Source: JAHJQQ01 sp964458835
Lineage (GTDB): Bacteria; Pseudomonadota; Gammaproteobacteria; Thiohalobacterales; Thiohalobacteraceae
Assembly: GCA_964458835.1 (NCBI GenBank)
Contig: CAYWKV010000037.1
Location: 1-20,259, forward strand
Length of the DNA stretch: 20,259 nt
Reading direction: 5' to 3'
A program made the translations under genes and the position numbers. Positions within the stretch are counted from its first letter, which is position 1, and every line of letters begins with the position of its first letter. This document shows, one piece after another, positions 8,402-15,963 of the stretch. The notes under the pieces are model-generated. The model worked only from the letters and a program-made list of their open reading frames with translations, did no database searches and was not told the DNA's origin.

Positions 8402-9346
8402 ATGAGCAGCGTGTTGGCCAGCGTCGATCAGCGGACTCAGTTGGCCGGTCACAACCGCTTGGAAATCCTGACATTCCGATTGGACGGCGCACAGCGCTTC
8501 GGTCTCAATGTCTTCAAGATCCAGGAGGTCATCCGCTGCCCGCCGCTCACGGTGGTGCGCCACGCCCACCCGGTGGTGCGCGGGATCGCCAACATGCGCG
8601 GCAAGACCATTCCGGTGCTGGATCTGGCCAAGGCAATCTCCCGCCGCCCGGTGGCCGACGCCTCGAGCTGCTTCGTCATCGTCACGGAGTTCAACCGCTC
8701 GGTGCAGGGCTTCCTGGTCTCGGCTGTCGACCGCATCGTCAACATGAACTGGGAGCAGATCCGGCCGCCGCCCAAGGGAGCCGGCCGGGAGAGTTATCTC
8801 ACGGCGGTGACCGATCTCGACGGCGAGCTCGTGGAGATCATCGACGTGGAGAAGGTGTTGGCCGAGGTGTTCGGCTCGCCCGAGGAGGTGTCGCAGGCCG
8901 TACTCGACAGTGCCTCGGCGGCGCGCGATGCGGCCCGACGGCCGCATGTCCTGGTCGCCGACGATTCCCTGGTGGCGCGCAATCAGATCAAGCGCACGCT
9001 CGATCAACTGGGCATCGATTGTACACTCGCCACGGACGGCAAGAAGGCACTGGACACGCTGCTGTCGTGGGCCGACGAGGCGCCCGAGCGTATCCGGGAC
9101 CTGACGATGCTGATTTCCGACGTGGAGATGCCGGAGATGGACGGCTACACCCTGACCACCCGGCTGCGCGCCGATGCGCGCCTGCAGCATATCTATATTC
9201 TGCTGCACACATCGCTGAGCGGTGTATTCAACCATGCCATGGTCGAGAAGGTCGGTGCCGACGAGTTCATCGCCAAGTTCAAGCCCGATCTGTTGGCCAA
9301 CGCGGTGATCAAGCAGGTTCAGGCAGGGCAGCAGGCCAAAGACTGA
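8402..9346 (+). CDS. cheV: chemotaxis coupling/response-regulator protein CheV
   Basis: A 314-residue cytoplasmic protein. The CheW-like coupling domain (about 18-158) links chemoreceptors to CheA. The C-terminal receiver domain (about 181-308) has acidic pair Asp187/Asp188, phospho-acceptor Asp240 (LISDVEMPEMDG), Thr270/Ser271 and Lys292, all the residues needed for phosphorylation. CheV is thought to tune or buffer CheA signalling during adaptation. The ATG at 8402 has AGGAGA seven bases upstream. cheR follows after 72 bp, and flgA diverges on the other side, as in Pseudomonas (flgA-cheV-cheR). Confidence 0.95.
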   Translation: MSSVLASVDQRTQLAGHNRLEILTFRLDGAQRFGLNVFKIQEVIRCPPLTVVRHAHPVVRGIANMRGKTIPVLDLAKAISRRPVADASSCFVIVTEFNRSVQGFLVSAVDRIVNMNWEQIRPPPKGAGRESYLTAVTDLDGELVEIIDVEKVLAEVFGSPEEVSQAVLDSASAARDAARRPHVLVADDSLVARNQIKRTLDQLGIDCTLATDGKKALDTLLSWADEAPERIRDLTMLISDVEMPEMDGYTLTTRLRADARLQHIYILLHTSLSGVFNHAMVEKVGADEFIAKFKPDLLANAVIKQVQAGQQAKD

Positions 9347-9418
9347 TCGGTCGCCGGCGGATTTTTGCCGGGCTCCACCGCCGCCGTGGACCGTCGGCAG
9401 ATACACAGGAACAGCAGT

Positions 9419-10300
9419 TTGACGCGAGCGGCACCTTCCACTCAGGACTATCAGGCATTCCGGACCTTGCTCGAGGAGGCCTGCGGTATCGTCCTGGGCG
9501 ACAACAAGCACTACCTGGTTGCCAGCCGGCTCGGGCGGCTGATGACGGAGGAGGGCGTTGCGAGCCTCGGCGAGCTGGTCGAGCATCTGAGGACCGGGCG
9601 CAACCGTAAGTTGCGCGAGCGGATTATCGAGGCGATGACGACCAACGAGACCTTCTGGTTTCGCGATATCTTCCCCTTCGACATCCTCAGGGAGCAGGTC
9701 TTCCCGGATCTCGCCGAACGCAAAGTGCGGATCCCGCGCATCTGGTCCGCGGCCTGCTCGTCCGGCCAGGAGCCGTATTCCATCAGCATGATCTTCCAGG
9801 AGCATCTCGCCACCCGGCCCGGCAGCTTCAACGATGTCCAGATACTGGCCACGGATATCTCGCCTGCCGTTCTGGCCGAGGCCAAGGCGGCCGCCTATGA
9901 CAGCCACGCGCTCGCCCGCGGGCTGTCGCCGGAGCGCCGGCAGCGCCATTTCCTGCCCCAGCGGGATGGGCGCTGGCAGGTGCGTCCGGAGATCCGCAAC
10001 CGGGTGCGCTTCAGCCAGGCCAACCTGCTGCAGCCCTACAGCCTGCTCGGGCGCTTCGATGTCATCTTCTGCCGCAACGTACTCATCTATTTCTCCAGCG
10101 CTTCCAAGACGGACATCCTTGCCCGCATGGCGCGGGTGCTGAATCCCGGCGGCTATCTCTTTCTGGGGTCGTCGGAGGCCATCACCCAGTATTCCGACGA
10201 GTTCGAACTCGTCCGTTGTCCGCGCGGCTCCGTGTACCGGGTCAAGAACAACCTCGCCCCACGGCTGCCGGCCGTGCCCCAGCCGGGCGGCAAAACCTAA
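9419..10300 (+). CDS. cheR: chemotaxis protein methyltransferase CheR
   Basis: A 293-residue enzyme that transfers methyl groups from S-adenosylmethionine to glutamates of chemoreceptors. The N-terminal helical domain (about 8-75) is followed by TNETFWFRD (75-83), which includes the CheR-typical NETFWFR, the SAM-binding segment WSAACSSGQEPYS (109-121), the acidic ATDIS (144-148) and FDVIFCRNVLIYF (213-225), followed by LNPGGYLFLGSSE. The start is called as TTG at 9419, since AGGA lies at good spacing and the length fits the family; no ATG exists near the N-terminus, and a TTG at 9365 or GTG at 9386 would add a non-conserved stretch. It is probably co-transcribed with cheV. Confidence 0.94.
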   Translation: MTRAAPSTQDYQAFRTLLEEACGIVLGDNKHYLVASRLGRLMTEEGVASLGELVEHLRTGRNRKLRERIIEAMTTNETFWFRDIFPFDILREQVFPDLAERKVRIPRIWSAACSSGQEPYSISMIFQEHLATRPGSFNDVQILATDISPAVLAEAKAAAYDSHALARGLSPERRQRHFLPQRDGRWQVRPEIRNRVRFSQANLLQPYSLLGRFDVIFCRNVLIYFSSASKTDILARMARVLNPGGYLFLGSSEAITQYSDEFELVRCPRGSVYRVKNNLAPRLPAVPQPGGKT

Positions 10301-10411
10301 AGCACCGTTGCCGCACGGCGGCTGAGTCTTGCCGCATCGCCTATCACGTCGTCTCCCTCTCTGCATGTATCTGCCACCCCCGATGCTCCACCAAGGGATC
10401 CATTCATCCCG

Positions 10412-10546
10412 GTAGGAGCGCCATTCCTGGCGTGATCGACGGTGGTGCCGGGCCTGGCGGGCCGATCGTGGCAGGAATGCCGCTCCTACAGGATCTCTCG
10501 AACGCCCGCCACAGGGCATGTAGGAGCGCCATTCCTGGCGCGATCG
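10412..10546. repeat. REP cluster 1 (three GTAGGAGCG palindromes)
   Basis: Copies lie at 10412-10438 (plus, stem CGCCA/TGGCG), 10463-10489 (minus, stem GGCA/TGCC) and 10520-10546 (plus, CGCCA/TGGCG). Each folds around a TTCC loop, and neighbours are inverted. Of the REP class whose spread is usually attributed to RAYT transposases; no RAYT gene is in the window. Confidence 0.9.
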
Positions 10547-10568
10547 GCCCAGGCCCGTGAATGACTGC

Positions 10569-10584
10569 TGGCACACACATTGCT
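10569..10584 (+). promoter_or_regulatory. sigma54 (RpoN) promoter of the flgB operon
   Basis: TGGCACA, 4 bp, TTGCT: near-perfect -24/-12 with exact GG-N10-GC spacing. The expected start is near 10595, with a leader of about 26 nt to the flgB ATG at 10621. An enhancer-binding protein such as FleQ or FleR would be required. Confidence 0.88.
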
Positions 10585-10620
10585 TGTGTCCTCGCCAAAC
10601 GTTCTTGGTTCGAGGTTGCC

Positions 10621-11019
10621 ATGCCGATCAGCATCGACTCCGCCCTGGGCCCGCTGCCGGAAGCGCTGTCGCTTCGGGCGCGGCGTTCGGAGGTGCTCGC
10701 CTCCAATATCGCCAACACCGACACGCCGAACTTCAAAGCGCGCGACTTCGATTTTCGCGCCATGATGGATAAGGCACAGGGCGAGCAGTTGGCCATGCAC
10801 ACCACGCAGGCCCGGCATATCGCGTTCGCTCCCGAGCCTGGCGTCAACGGCCTGCCCCTGCAGTATCGCGTGCCCAATCAACCGTCGCTGGACGGCAATA
10901 CCGTCGATGGCCAGGTCGAGCAGGCGGCGTTCGCGGAGAATGCCGTGAACTATCAGGCGACGCTGACGTTCCTCGGCAGCCGCATCAAGGGCCTGATGTC
11001 GGCCATCAAGGGAGAATAG
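10621..11019 (+). CDS. flgB: flagellar proximal rod protein FlgB
   Basis: A 132-residue exported rod subunit, first gene of the rod/hook operon. It has the rod-family N-terminal motif LASNIANTDTPNFKARDFDF (27-46) and the FlgB C-terminal helix ending AVNYQATLTFLGSRIKGLMSAIKGE. FlgB sits at the base of the rod next to FliE and the MS ring. It has no signal peptide, being secreted by the flagellar type III system. The start at 10621 follows GAGG. An upstream in-frame ATG (10561) would lie before the sigma54 promoter and is rejected. Confidence 0.96.
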   Translation: MPISIDSALGPLPEALSLRARRSEVLASNIANTDTPNFKARDFDFRAMMDKAQGEQLAMHTTQARHIAFAPEPGVNGLPLQYRVPNQPSLDGNTVDGQVEQAAFAENAVNYQATLTFLGSRIKGLMSAIKGE

Positions 11020-11021
11020 CC

Positions 11022-11435
11022 ATGTCACTGTTCAAGATATTCGACATCGCCGGTTCCGCCATGAGCGCGCAGACCGTGCGCCTCAACACGACGGCCAGCA
11101 ATCTCGCCAACGCCGAAAGCGTCGGCAGCAGCGAAGAGACTACCTACCGTGCCCGCCAGCCGGTGTTTTCCTCCATGCTGAAGGCCATGCACGGTGACAG
11201 CGATGCCGTCGGCGTGCGGGTTCTGGGAGTCGTCGAGAGCCAGGAACCGATCATGCAGCGCTATGCGCCCGAGAATCCGCTGGCGAACGAGCAGGGCTAT
11301 GTCTACCAGCCGAACGTCAATGCGGTGGATGAGATGGTGAACATGATCTCCGCCTCGCGCAGCTACCAGAACAGCGTCGAGGTACTGGATACGTCCAAAC
11401 AGATGCTGCTGGCCACGCTGCGGCTCGGCCAGTAG
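11022..11435 (+). CDS. flgC: flagellar proximal rod protein FlgC
   Basis: A 137-residue rod subunit exported through the flagellar type III apparatus. The N-terminal helix ends LNTTASNLANAESVGS (21-36), the rod/hook-family motif. The C-terminal helix NAVDEMVNMISASRSYQNSVEVLDTSKQMLLATLRLGQ is the FlgC/FlgG-type D0 domain. It starts 2 bp after flgB, and its ribosome site (GGAG) overlaps the end of flgB, so the two are translated as a unit to build adjacent rod layers. Confidence 0.97.
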   Translation: MSLFKIFDIAGSAMSAQTVRLNTTASNLANAESVGSSEETTYRARQPVFSSMLKAMHGDSDAVGVRVLGVVESQEPIMQRYAPENPLANEQGYVYQPNVNAVDEMVNMISASRSYQNSVEVLDTSKQMLLATLRLGQ

Positions 11436-11450
11436 TCGTCAAGGGGGTAA

Positions 11451-12137
11451 ATGGAAATGACAACGGCGATGACCAGCGAGACGCTGTCCAGCCTGGGGCT
11501 GCGCTCCACGCAGGAGAGCCAGGCTGCGACCCAGGGGACGAACAGTCTGAGTTCCGATGATTTCATGGAACTCCTGCTCGCGGAGATTCAGAACCAGGAT
11601 CCCCTGAAGCCAATGGAGAACAGCGAATTCGTCGCGCAGCTCGCATCCATAAGCCAGGTCACCTCCAGTAAGGAACTGCAGCAATCCTTTGCCGATCTGA
11701 GCGCCTCGCTGGTGTCCAACCAGGCGCTGCAGGCGGCCGGCATGGTGGGGCGCGACGTGCTGGCACCGACCGGCCTCGGTGTGCTGGAACAGGGCGGAAG
11801 CGTGCGCGGTACGGTCGAGCTTCCGCAGGCGAGTTCCGAAGTCGCGGTGAAGATCTACGACGCAACCGGCCAACTCGTGCGGCGTCTTCCGCTGGGCAGT
11901 CAGGCGGCGGGCGAGATCCAGTATCAGTGGGACGGCTTGCGCGATGACGGCACCTACGCGCCGCCTGGCACCTATCTCATCAGCGCCGAGGCCGAATTCG
12001 ACGGCAGCAACGAAGCCATCGAGGCCAATGTCGTAAATCGCGTCAACGGGGTGACTCTGGGCAACGGCGGCGCACTGCTGCTGGATCTGGCGGGCGTGGG
12101 ACCGCTGGACTTCAACCAGGTCAAACAGATTCTCTGA
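11451..12137 (+). CDS. flgD: flagellar hook assembly scaffold FlgD
   Basis: A 228-residue hook-cap protein that sits at the tip of the growing hook and helps polymerise FlgE. The N-terminal FlgD core is FMELLLAEIQNQDPLKPMEN (38-57), continuing to SEFVAQLASISQVTSSKEL (to about 76). The C-terminal half (about 105-228) contains the FlgD Ig-like/Tudor beta module, with the DATGQLVRRLPLG strand-turn and WDGLRDDGTYAPPGTY. The start is 15 bp after flgC and is preceded by AGGGGG; an ATG two codons later has better spacing and is a plausible alternative. flgE follows after 16 bp. Confidence 0.96.
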   Translation: MEMTTAMTSETLSSLGLRSTQESQAATQGTNSLSSDDFMELLLAEIQNQDPLKPMENSEFVAQLASISQVTSSKELQQSFADLSASLVSNQALQAAGMVGRDVLAPTGLGVLEQGGSVRGTVELPQASSEVAVKIYDATGQLVRRLPLGSQAAGEIQYQWDGLRDDGTYAPPGTYLISAEAEFDGSNEAIEANVVNRVNGVTLGNGGALLLDLAGVGPLDFNQVKQIL

Positions 12138-12153
12138 CAAGGGAGAGCGGAAC

Positions 12154-13446
12154 ATGCCATTTCGTATTGCACTCAGCGGTCTCAATGCGGCGTCGTCGGA
12201 CCTGAAGGTCACCGGCAACAACATCGCCAACGCCAGCACCAATGGCTTCAAATCCTCGCGCGCCGAGTTCGCCGACGTCTACGCGACCTCCCTCGGTGGT
12301 GTGAGCAACACCGCCATCGGTGGCGGCGTGCGCCTGGCCGGCGTTGCCCAGCAGTTCGCCCAGGGCAACATCGAGTTCACCAACAACAGCCTGGATCTTG
12401 CCATCAGCGGCGAGGGCTTCTTCGTCCTGGACGACGGCGGGTCCAATGTGTACAGTCGCGCCGGCGCCTACAGCGTCGACCGCGACGGCTACGTGGTCAA
12501 CAGCAGCGGGCAGCGCCTGCAGGTGTTCTCGCCCATCGGCACCAGCGGCACGATCTTCAACACCGGTTCGCTGAACGACCTGCGCATCCAGCTGACCGAA
12601 GGCGCGCCGAATGCCACCAGTACGGTGGAGCTGGGTCTCAATCTGGATGCCAGCGATGCCAGCGCCGATACGCTGGGTGCGTTCCCTGCGGATCCCACCT
12701 TCTTCGATTACACGGATCCGACCACCTACAACTACTCGACGTCCTACACGGTCTACGACACCCTCGGTGCCGAGCATACGGCGACCATGTACTACCTCAA
12801 GGATTCCACGCCCGGCAGCAACACCTGGTACAGCTGGCTGTATGCCGATGACGGCGCCGGCAACATGACCAACGTCCCGCAGGCCGGCAACCCGTACAGC
12901 ACCCTGGAGTTCTCCAGCAGCGGCGCCCTGACGTCGGTCAACGGTGCGGTCGGCGCGACGACCGCGGCGTCCGGGCCCCTGACTCCGGTGAACGGCGCCG
13001 CACCGCTGAACATGACGCTGGATTATGCCGGCATGACGCAGTTCGGCAGCGAGTACAGCGTCAACTCCCTGTTCCAGGACGGCTATACCACCGGCCGTCT
13101 GACCGGCCTGGACGTCAGCGACACCGGCGTGGTGTCGGCCCGCTACACCAACGGCCAGTCCTCGGCGCTGGGCAAGATCGCCATCGCCAGCTTCCCGAAC
13201 GTGCAGGGCCTGCGCCAGCTCGGCGACACCAACTGGGCGGCGACCTTCGCGTCCGGCGACGTGCTGATCGGCGAAGCCGGCACGGCCAGCTTCGGCATGC
13301 TCCAGTCCGGTGCGCTGGAGGCCTCCAACGTGGACCTGTCGGAGCAGCTGATCAATCTCATCACCGCCCAGCGCAACTACCAGGCGAACTCACAGGTGAT
13401 CAGTACCGCCGACACCGTCACCCAGACCATCATCAATATCCGCTGA
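12154..13446 (+). CDS. flgE: flagellar hook protein FlgE
   Basis: A 430-residue subunit of the hook, exported by the flagellar type III system. The D0/D1 N-terminus has IALSGLNAASSDLKVTGNNIANASTNGFK (5-33), and the C-terminus has NVDLSEQLINLITAQRNYQANSQVISTADTV, which pairs with it in the tube wall. The Gly/Thr/Ser-rich middle (about 90-340) holds the variable outer domains D1/D2, including the FlgE D2-type segment YNYSTSYTVYDTLGAEHTATMYY. Length is close to E. coli FlgE (402) and within the normal range. The start follows GGGAG. Confidence 0.97.
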   Translation: MPFRIALSGLNAASSDLKVTGNNIANASTNGFKSSRAEFADVYATSLGGVSNTAIGGGVRLAGVAQQFAQGNIEFTNNSLDLAISGEGFFVLDDGGSNVYSRAGAYSVDRDGYVVNSSGQRLQVFSPIGTSGTIFNTGSLNDLRIQLTEGAPNATSTVELGLNLDASDASADTLGAFPADPTFFDYTDPTTYNYSTSYTVYDTLGAEHTATMYYLKDSTPGSNTWYSWLYADDGAGNMTNVPQAGNPYSTLEFSSSGALTSVNGAVGATTAASGPLTPVNGAAPLNMTLDYAGMTQFGSEYSVNSLFQDGYTTGRLTGLDVSDTGVVSARYTNGQSSALGKIAIASFPNVQGLRQLGDTNWAATFASGDVLIGEAGTASFGMLQSGALEASNVDLSEQLINLITAQRNYQANSQVISTADTVTQTIINIR

Positions 13447-13465
13447 TAACTGACGGAGATCGACC

Positions 13466-14206
13466 ATGGACCGCATGCTCTACGTGGCCGCCAGCGGCGC
13501 CAGCCAGATCCAGCGGGCGCAGGCGGTCAATGCCAACAACCTCGCCAATGTCGGCACCACCGGCTTCAAGGCGCAGTTCGAGGCGTTGCGGGCGGTGCCG
13601 CTCTACGGCCCCGGTCACGCCAGCCGCGTGTACGCGCTCAGCGAGACGCCTGGCATCGACATGAGCAGCGGCTCGCTGCAGTCCACCGGCCGGAATCTGG
13701 ACATCGCCGTCAACGGCAAGGGGCTCATCGCGATCCAGGCGCCCGATGGCGGCGAGGCCTATACACGCGCCGGCGATCTGCGCGTATCGGCGACGGGCAT
13801 CCTGGAGACCGGTGCCGGCCATCCGGTGCTCGGCGACGCCGGTCCGATCTCCATCCCCGATGCCCAGGAGCTGGAGGTCGCTGCCGATGGAACGATTTCC
13901 GTGCTGCCGGTCGGCCAGGCGCCCTCGACCATGGCGGTGGTGGGGCGCATCAAGCTGGTCGCCCCGCCGGAGGAGCAGCTGGTCAAGGGTGAGGACGGGT
14001 TGCTGCGGCTGCAGGACGGCAGTGTGGCCAACCCGGCTGCGGAGGTGCGTGTGGTCAGCGGTGCGCTCGAGACCTCCAACGTCAGCTCCGTCGAGGCACT
14101 GACCACCATGATCCATCTGGCGCGCCAGTACGAGACCCAGGTCAAGCTGATGAAGACGGCGGAAGAGAACGATGCCGCGTCGGCCAAGCTCATGAGCATC
14201 GGCTGA
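13466..14206 (+). CDS. flgF: flagellar proximal rod protein FlgF
   Basis: A 246-residue rod subunit exported by the flagellar type III system, lying between FlgB/FlgC and the distal rod. The N-terminus MDRMLYVAASGASQIQRAQAV is followed by NANNLANVGTTGFKAQFEALRAV (about 22-44). The middle contains the flagellar basal-body repeat NLDIAVNGKGLIAIQAPDGGEAYTRAGDL (about 76-104), and the C-terminus is ALETSNVSSVEALTTMIHLARQYETQVKLM. Size fits the family (251 in E. coli). It is 19 bp after flgE, with the ribosome site CGGAG. Confidence 0.96.
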   Translation: MDRMLYVAASGASQIQRAQAVNANNLANVGTTGFKAQFEALRAVPLYGPGHASRVYALSETPGIDMSSGSLQSTGRNLDIAVNGKGLIAIQAPDGGEAYTRAGDLRVSATGILETGAGHPVLGDAGPISIPDAQELEVAADGTISVLPVGQAPSTMAVVGRIKLVAPPEEQLVKGEDGLLRLQDGSVANPAAEVRVVSGALETSNVSSVEALTTMIHLARQYETQVKLMKTAEENDAASAKLMSIG

Positions 14207-14233
14207 GCACCAAACAGATAAGGGGAAACGAAC

Positions 14234-15019
14234 ATGAACAAGGCAATGTGGGTGGCGATGACCGGCCTGGAGGCGCAGCAGACGCGCATGAGTGTCATCT
14301 CCAACAATCTCGCCAACGTGAACACCATGGGTTTCAAGCGCGACCGCGCGGTGTTCGAGGATCTGCTCTACCAGACTGTCCGGCAGCCCGGTGCTCAGTC
14401 ATCGCAGGACACGCAGCTGCCCTCCGGCATGATGCTCGGCACCGGCGTGCGCACCGTCGCCACCGAGAAGATGCACACCCAGGGCAATATCGTGCAGACC
14501 AACAACAGCCTGGACGTGGCGGTGCAGGGGCGTGGCTATCTGCAGGTGCTGCTGCCCGACGGTACCCTGGCCTACACCCGGGACGGCGCCTTCCAGATCG
14601 ACTCCACCGGGCAGCTGGTGACCGCGTCCGGCAACCTGGTGCAGCCCTCCATCACCATTCCGGAGAATGCGCAGAGCGTCACCATCGGCTCGGATGGCGT
14701 GGTGTCGGTGCAGGTCCAGGGCCAGGCCTCGCCGACCCAGGTCGGCACGCTGCAGCTCGCGGATTTCATCAACCCTACCGGCCTGCAGCCGATCGGCCAG
14801 AACCTCTATCTCGAGACCGCCTCCAGCGGCTCGCCGTCCACCGGCAATCCGGGCCTGAATGGCCTGGGCACGGTGGTGCAGGGCGCGCTGGAGACCTCCA
14901 ACGTCAATACGGTGGAGGAACTGGTCAACATGATCGAGGCACAGCGCGCCTACGAGATGAACTCCAAGGCCATCTCCACCGCAGACCGCATGCTGCAGTT
15001 CGTTACCAACAACCTGTGA
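14234..15019 (+). CDS. flgG: flagellar distal rod protein FlgG
   Basis: A 261-residue distal rod (drive shaft) subunit; E. coli FlgG is 260. It has SVISNNLANVNTMGFKRDRAVFEDLLYQ (about 20-47), the internal NSLDVAVQGRGYLQVLLPDGTLAYTRDGAF and the C-terminal ALETSNVNTVEELVNMIEAQRAYEMNSKAISTADRMLQFVTNNL typical of FlgG. It is exported by the flagellar type III system and polymerises through the P and L rings encoded just downstream. It is 27 bp after flgF with an AGGGG ribosome site. It is the last tightly packed gene before repeats interrupt the operon. Confidence 0.98.
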   Translation: MNKAMWVAMTGLEAQQTRMSVISNNLANVNTMGFKRDRAVFEDLLYQTVRQPGAQSSQDTQLPSGMMLGTGVRTVATEKMHTQGNIVQTNNSLDVAVQGRGYLQVLLPDGTLAYTRDGAFQIDSTGQLVTASGNLVQPSITIPENAQSVTIGSDGVVSVQVQGQASPTQVGTLQLADFINPTGLQPIGQNLYLETASSGSPSTGNPGLNGLGTVVQGALETSNVNTVEELVNMIEAQRAYEMNSKAISTADRMLQFVTNNL

Positions 15020-15074
15020 TGACGGATTACCGGGAGTGCCCCCCAACATCACACTCGACTGCCGGATCAACCTC

Positions 15075-15150
15075 GTAGGGTGCGGCGAGGCGCAGCCTGA
15101 CGCACCGTGGCGTTGCCTATCCGGTGCGTTGCTGCGCCGACGCACCCTAC
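15075..15150. repeat. 76-bp imperfect palindrome (GTAGGGTGCG family) at the flgG/flgH junction
   Basis: The left arm (15075-15107) and the inverted right arm (15122-15150) both start GTAGGGTGCG and both contain GCGCAGC followed by ACGCACC. The spacer is about 15 bp (around TGGCGTTGCCTATCC). It is distinct from the GTAGGAGCG REPs elsewhere in the window. The right arm overlaps the 5' end of the flgH open frame. Confidence 0.85.
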
Positions 15151-15842
15151 GGGCTCTATTCGTTATGGCGGCACTGCTGATGCTGCTCTCCGGCTGTGCC
15201 ACGGCGCCGCGCCAGCCCGCGGACACCTACCGGCCGGCCTATCCGCCGGTGGCAGCACCCGCGCAGAACAGCGGTGCGATCTATCAGGCGGGCTACAGCA
15301 TGCCGCTGTTCGAGGACATCAAGGCGCGTCGCATCGGCGATACCCTGACCATTGTGCTGCAGGAGCGGACCCAGGCGAGCAAGGATGCCAAGACCGAGAC
15401 CACCAAGGAGAACGACGTTCGTGTCGACAATCCGACCCTGCTGGGCGCGCCGCTCAAGTTCGACACGCCGGGCCTGCCGCACGCCGACAACCGCTCCAGC
15501 GATCTCGGTACCGGCCTGTCGTCCAGCAAGGAATTCAGTGGCGAGGGCAGCAGCAGCCAGGGCAACAGCCTGACCGGCAATATCACCGTCACCATCGCCG
15601 ATGTGCTGCCCAACGGCAACCTGGTGGTGCGCGGCGAGAAATGGCTGACCCTCAATCAGGGCGATGAATACATTCAGATCTCCGGCATCGTGCGGCCGTT
15701 CGACATCAAGACGGACAATACGGTGCTGTCCAGCCAGGTCGCCGACGCCCGCATCACCTACAGCGGCAAGGGCATGGTGGCGGATTCGAACCGGATGGGC
15801 TGGTTGGCACGATTCTTCAATAGTCCCGTGTGGCCGTTCTGA
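15129..15842 (+). CDS. flgH: flagellar L-ring lipoprotein FlgH
   Basis: FlgH forms the outer-membrane L ring that serves as a bushing for the rod. The body is clear: PLFEDIKARRIGDTLTIVLQERTQASK, then the Ser/Gly-rich FSGEGSSSQGNSLTGNITVTIADVLPNGNLVVRGEKWLTLNQGDEYIQISGIVRP and the C-terminal NRMGWLARFFNSPVWPF. The lipobox LLSGC ends a signal sequence. The start is uncertain. The only nearby ATG (15165, 225 residues) gives just ten residues before the lipid Cys and no basic n-region. A TTG at 15129 (237 residues, called here) adds MLRRRTLRALFV and gives a canonical lipoprotein signal with Cys23. A GTG at 15036 (268 residues) reads in frame through the whole palindrome. None has a good Shine-Dalgarno. 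The end is certain. Confidence 0.93.
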   Translation: MLRRRTLRALFVMAALLMLLSGCATAPRQPADTYRPAYPPVAAPAQNSGAIYQAGYSMPLFEDIKARRIGDTLTIVLQERTQASKDAKTETTKENDVRVDNPTLLGAPLKFDTPGLPHADNRSSDLGTGLSSSKEFSGEGSSSQGNSLTGNITVTIADVLPNGNLVVRGEKWLTLNQGDEYIQISGIVRPFDIKTDNTVLSSQVADARITYSGKGMVADSNRMGWLARFFNSPVWPF

Positions 15843-15871
15843 CATGAACACCGCTTCGTGTCGGTATGAAC

Positions 15872-15947
15872 GTAGGAGCGCCATTCCTGGCGCGATGGGT
15901 TCCATCGGGCAGCCTGGCCGTGATCGCGGCAGGAATGCCGCTCCTAC
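15872..15947. repeat. REP cluster 2 (inverted pair) between flgH and flgI
   Basis: A plus-oriented copy lies at 15872-15896 (stem GCGCCA/TGGCGC), with a minus-oriented copy at 15923-15947 (stem GCGGCA/TGCCGC), 26 bp apart. The pair can fold as two small hairpins or one long one. It ends 16 bp before the flgI start. Confidence 0.92.
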
Positions 15948-15963
15948 GGGGAAGGAGATGAGT

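Larger units (their letters stand above)
10301..10620. other. cheR-flgB intergenic region with REP cluster and sigma54 promoter
   Basis: This 320-bp gap has no credible gene. It contains three GTAGGAGCG-type REPs in alternating orientation (10412-10546) and then the sigma54 promoter of flgB (10569-10584). No classical terminator for cheR is seen, and the REP hairpins may serve as its 3' boundary. Confidence 0.75.

Noticed and set aside
9352..9370. Possible terminator between cheV and cheR (CCGGC...GCCGG around TTTTT)
   Set aside because: The stem is only 5 bp and the T-run is in the loop, not after the stem. cheR is probably co-transcribed.
8387..10576. Very long minus-strand open frame opposite cheV and cheR
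   Set aside because: It covers two well-recognised chemotaxis genes in antisense and includes translated REP sequence. The composition is typical of a high-GC shadow.
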